Of a stretch of 6,391 bases of DNA, positions 6,013-6,391 are shown one piece after another (positions within the stretch are counted from its first letter, which is position 1; each line of letters begins with the position of its first letter). The stretch comes from JACQFK01 sp036383955 (GTDB lineage: Bacteria > Planctomycetota > MHYJ01 > JACPRB01). Where the stretch lies: positions 1 through 6,391 of the forward strand of contig DASVNH010000256.1 in NCBI GenBank assembly GCA_036383955.1, in the 5' to 3' direction. A program made the position numbers and the translations under genes. The notes below the pieces were generated by a model. The model was not told the DNA's origin, did no database searches, and saw nothing but the letters and a program-made list of their open reading frames with translations.

Positions 6013-6391
6013 CGCTACCTCCCGCTGATCCTGCTGCCGGCGCTGACCGCGCTCGGCGACGAAGTCCGCCTCCGGAACGGCGCGGTCCTGGTGGGCGAGG
6101 CCCGCGTCGAGGGCGGCCGCGTCGTCGTCGACGTCGGGCCGGGCACCGTCACGCTGGAGGCGCGCGACGTCCTGGAGATCCGGCGCGGCGACGGGACGCT
6201 CGAGGCGCCCGCGCGGCCGGTCCGGCGCCCCGAGGACGCGGCCGTCCGGGACGCCGTCCTGGAGGAGCTGCGGGACGTCGGCTCGATCGAGCCCGACGTG
6301 CGCGACGGCGTCGTGACGCTGCGGGGCCGGGCGCCGGCGCTGGCGGTCGTCGACCGCGCCCTGGCCCTCGCGTCGCTCGCGCGGGGGGTGC
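6010..6391 (+). CDS. Secreted BON-domain protein, 3' end outside window
   Basis: The first 127 residues are visible and the frame is open at the right edge. Residues 1-16 form a short signal peptide (M-R-Y, then a Leu/Pro/Ala core) with likely cleavage near L-G-D. Residues 17-60 form a small beta-rich segment (VRLRNGAVLVGE ... VTLEARDVLEIRRGDG), a pattern I associate with planctomycete secreted proteins. A charged Pro/Arg linker follows. Residues 77-127 resemble a BON domain: an amphipathic helix, then the strand V-R-D-G-V-V-T-L-R-G and a second helix ending A-R-G-V. BON domains usually bind membrane lipid or other envelope components in the periplasm. The ATG lies 2 bp after the transaldolase TGA, so translational coupling is likely. 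A GAAG directly abuts the ATG but is too close to be a good ribosome binding site. What follows downstream cannot be seen. Confidence 0.75.
   Translation, partial: MRYLPLILLPALTALGDEVRLRNGAVLVGEARVEGGRVVVDVGPGTVTLEARDVLEIRRGDGTLEAPARPVRRPEDAAVRDAVLEELRDVGSIEPDVRDGVVTLRGRAPALAVVDRALALASLARGV

Overview
The window is a high-GC bacterial segment (roughly 70% by eye, not computed) holding five protein genes and no RNA gene, CRISPR array or transposase that I can see. The surface-protein style fits a large-genome environmental bacterium: Ig-like repeats, a seven-bladed FG-GAP propeller, LamG, and a C-terminal tag of Gly-Gly-Cys, hydrophobic stretch and Arg tail. The last gene opens like secreted hypothetical proteins common in Planctomycetota, but the phylum cannot be fixed from this sequence.

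Layout. From 2 to 1354 (+) lies the 3' part of a large secreted Ig-repeat protein that enters from the left. From 1406 to 3895 (+) is a complete 829-residue secreted protein: signal peptide, seven calcium-loop propeller repeats, fibronectin III, an SbsA-like Ig domain that appears to be split by a LamG domain, and the sorting tag. Both end in nearly the same tag (GGCGL-x-GLELLL then Arg-rich), so they are probably clients of one membrane sorting/processing enzyme not present here. A 75-bp convergent gap follows, with G/C runs and a heptanucleotide tandem repeat. From 3970 to 4818 (-) is a two-domain universal stress protein. A 67-bp divergent gap separates it from a transaldolase at 4886-6007 (+). 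After 2 bp comes a secreted BON-domain protein (6010 to the right edge, incomplete).

How the genes relate. The first two form a surface-protein pair. The UspA, transaldolase and BON-protein genes are a separate neighbourhood of stress, central carbon and envelope functions, of which only transaldolase and BON look co-transcribed. No single new pathway is evident. The points most worth a second look are the shared C-terminal tag, the LamG-in-Ig nesting with a codon-usage break just before it, and a degenerate 7-bp repeat (GAT at positions 4-6 of 10 of 11 units) at three separate gene boundaries, one of which supplies the end of transaldolase and the start codon of the next gene.
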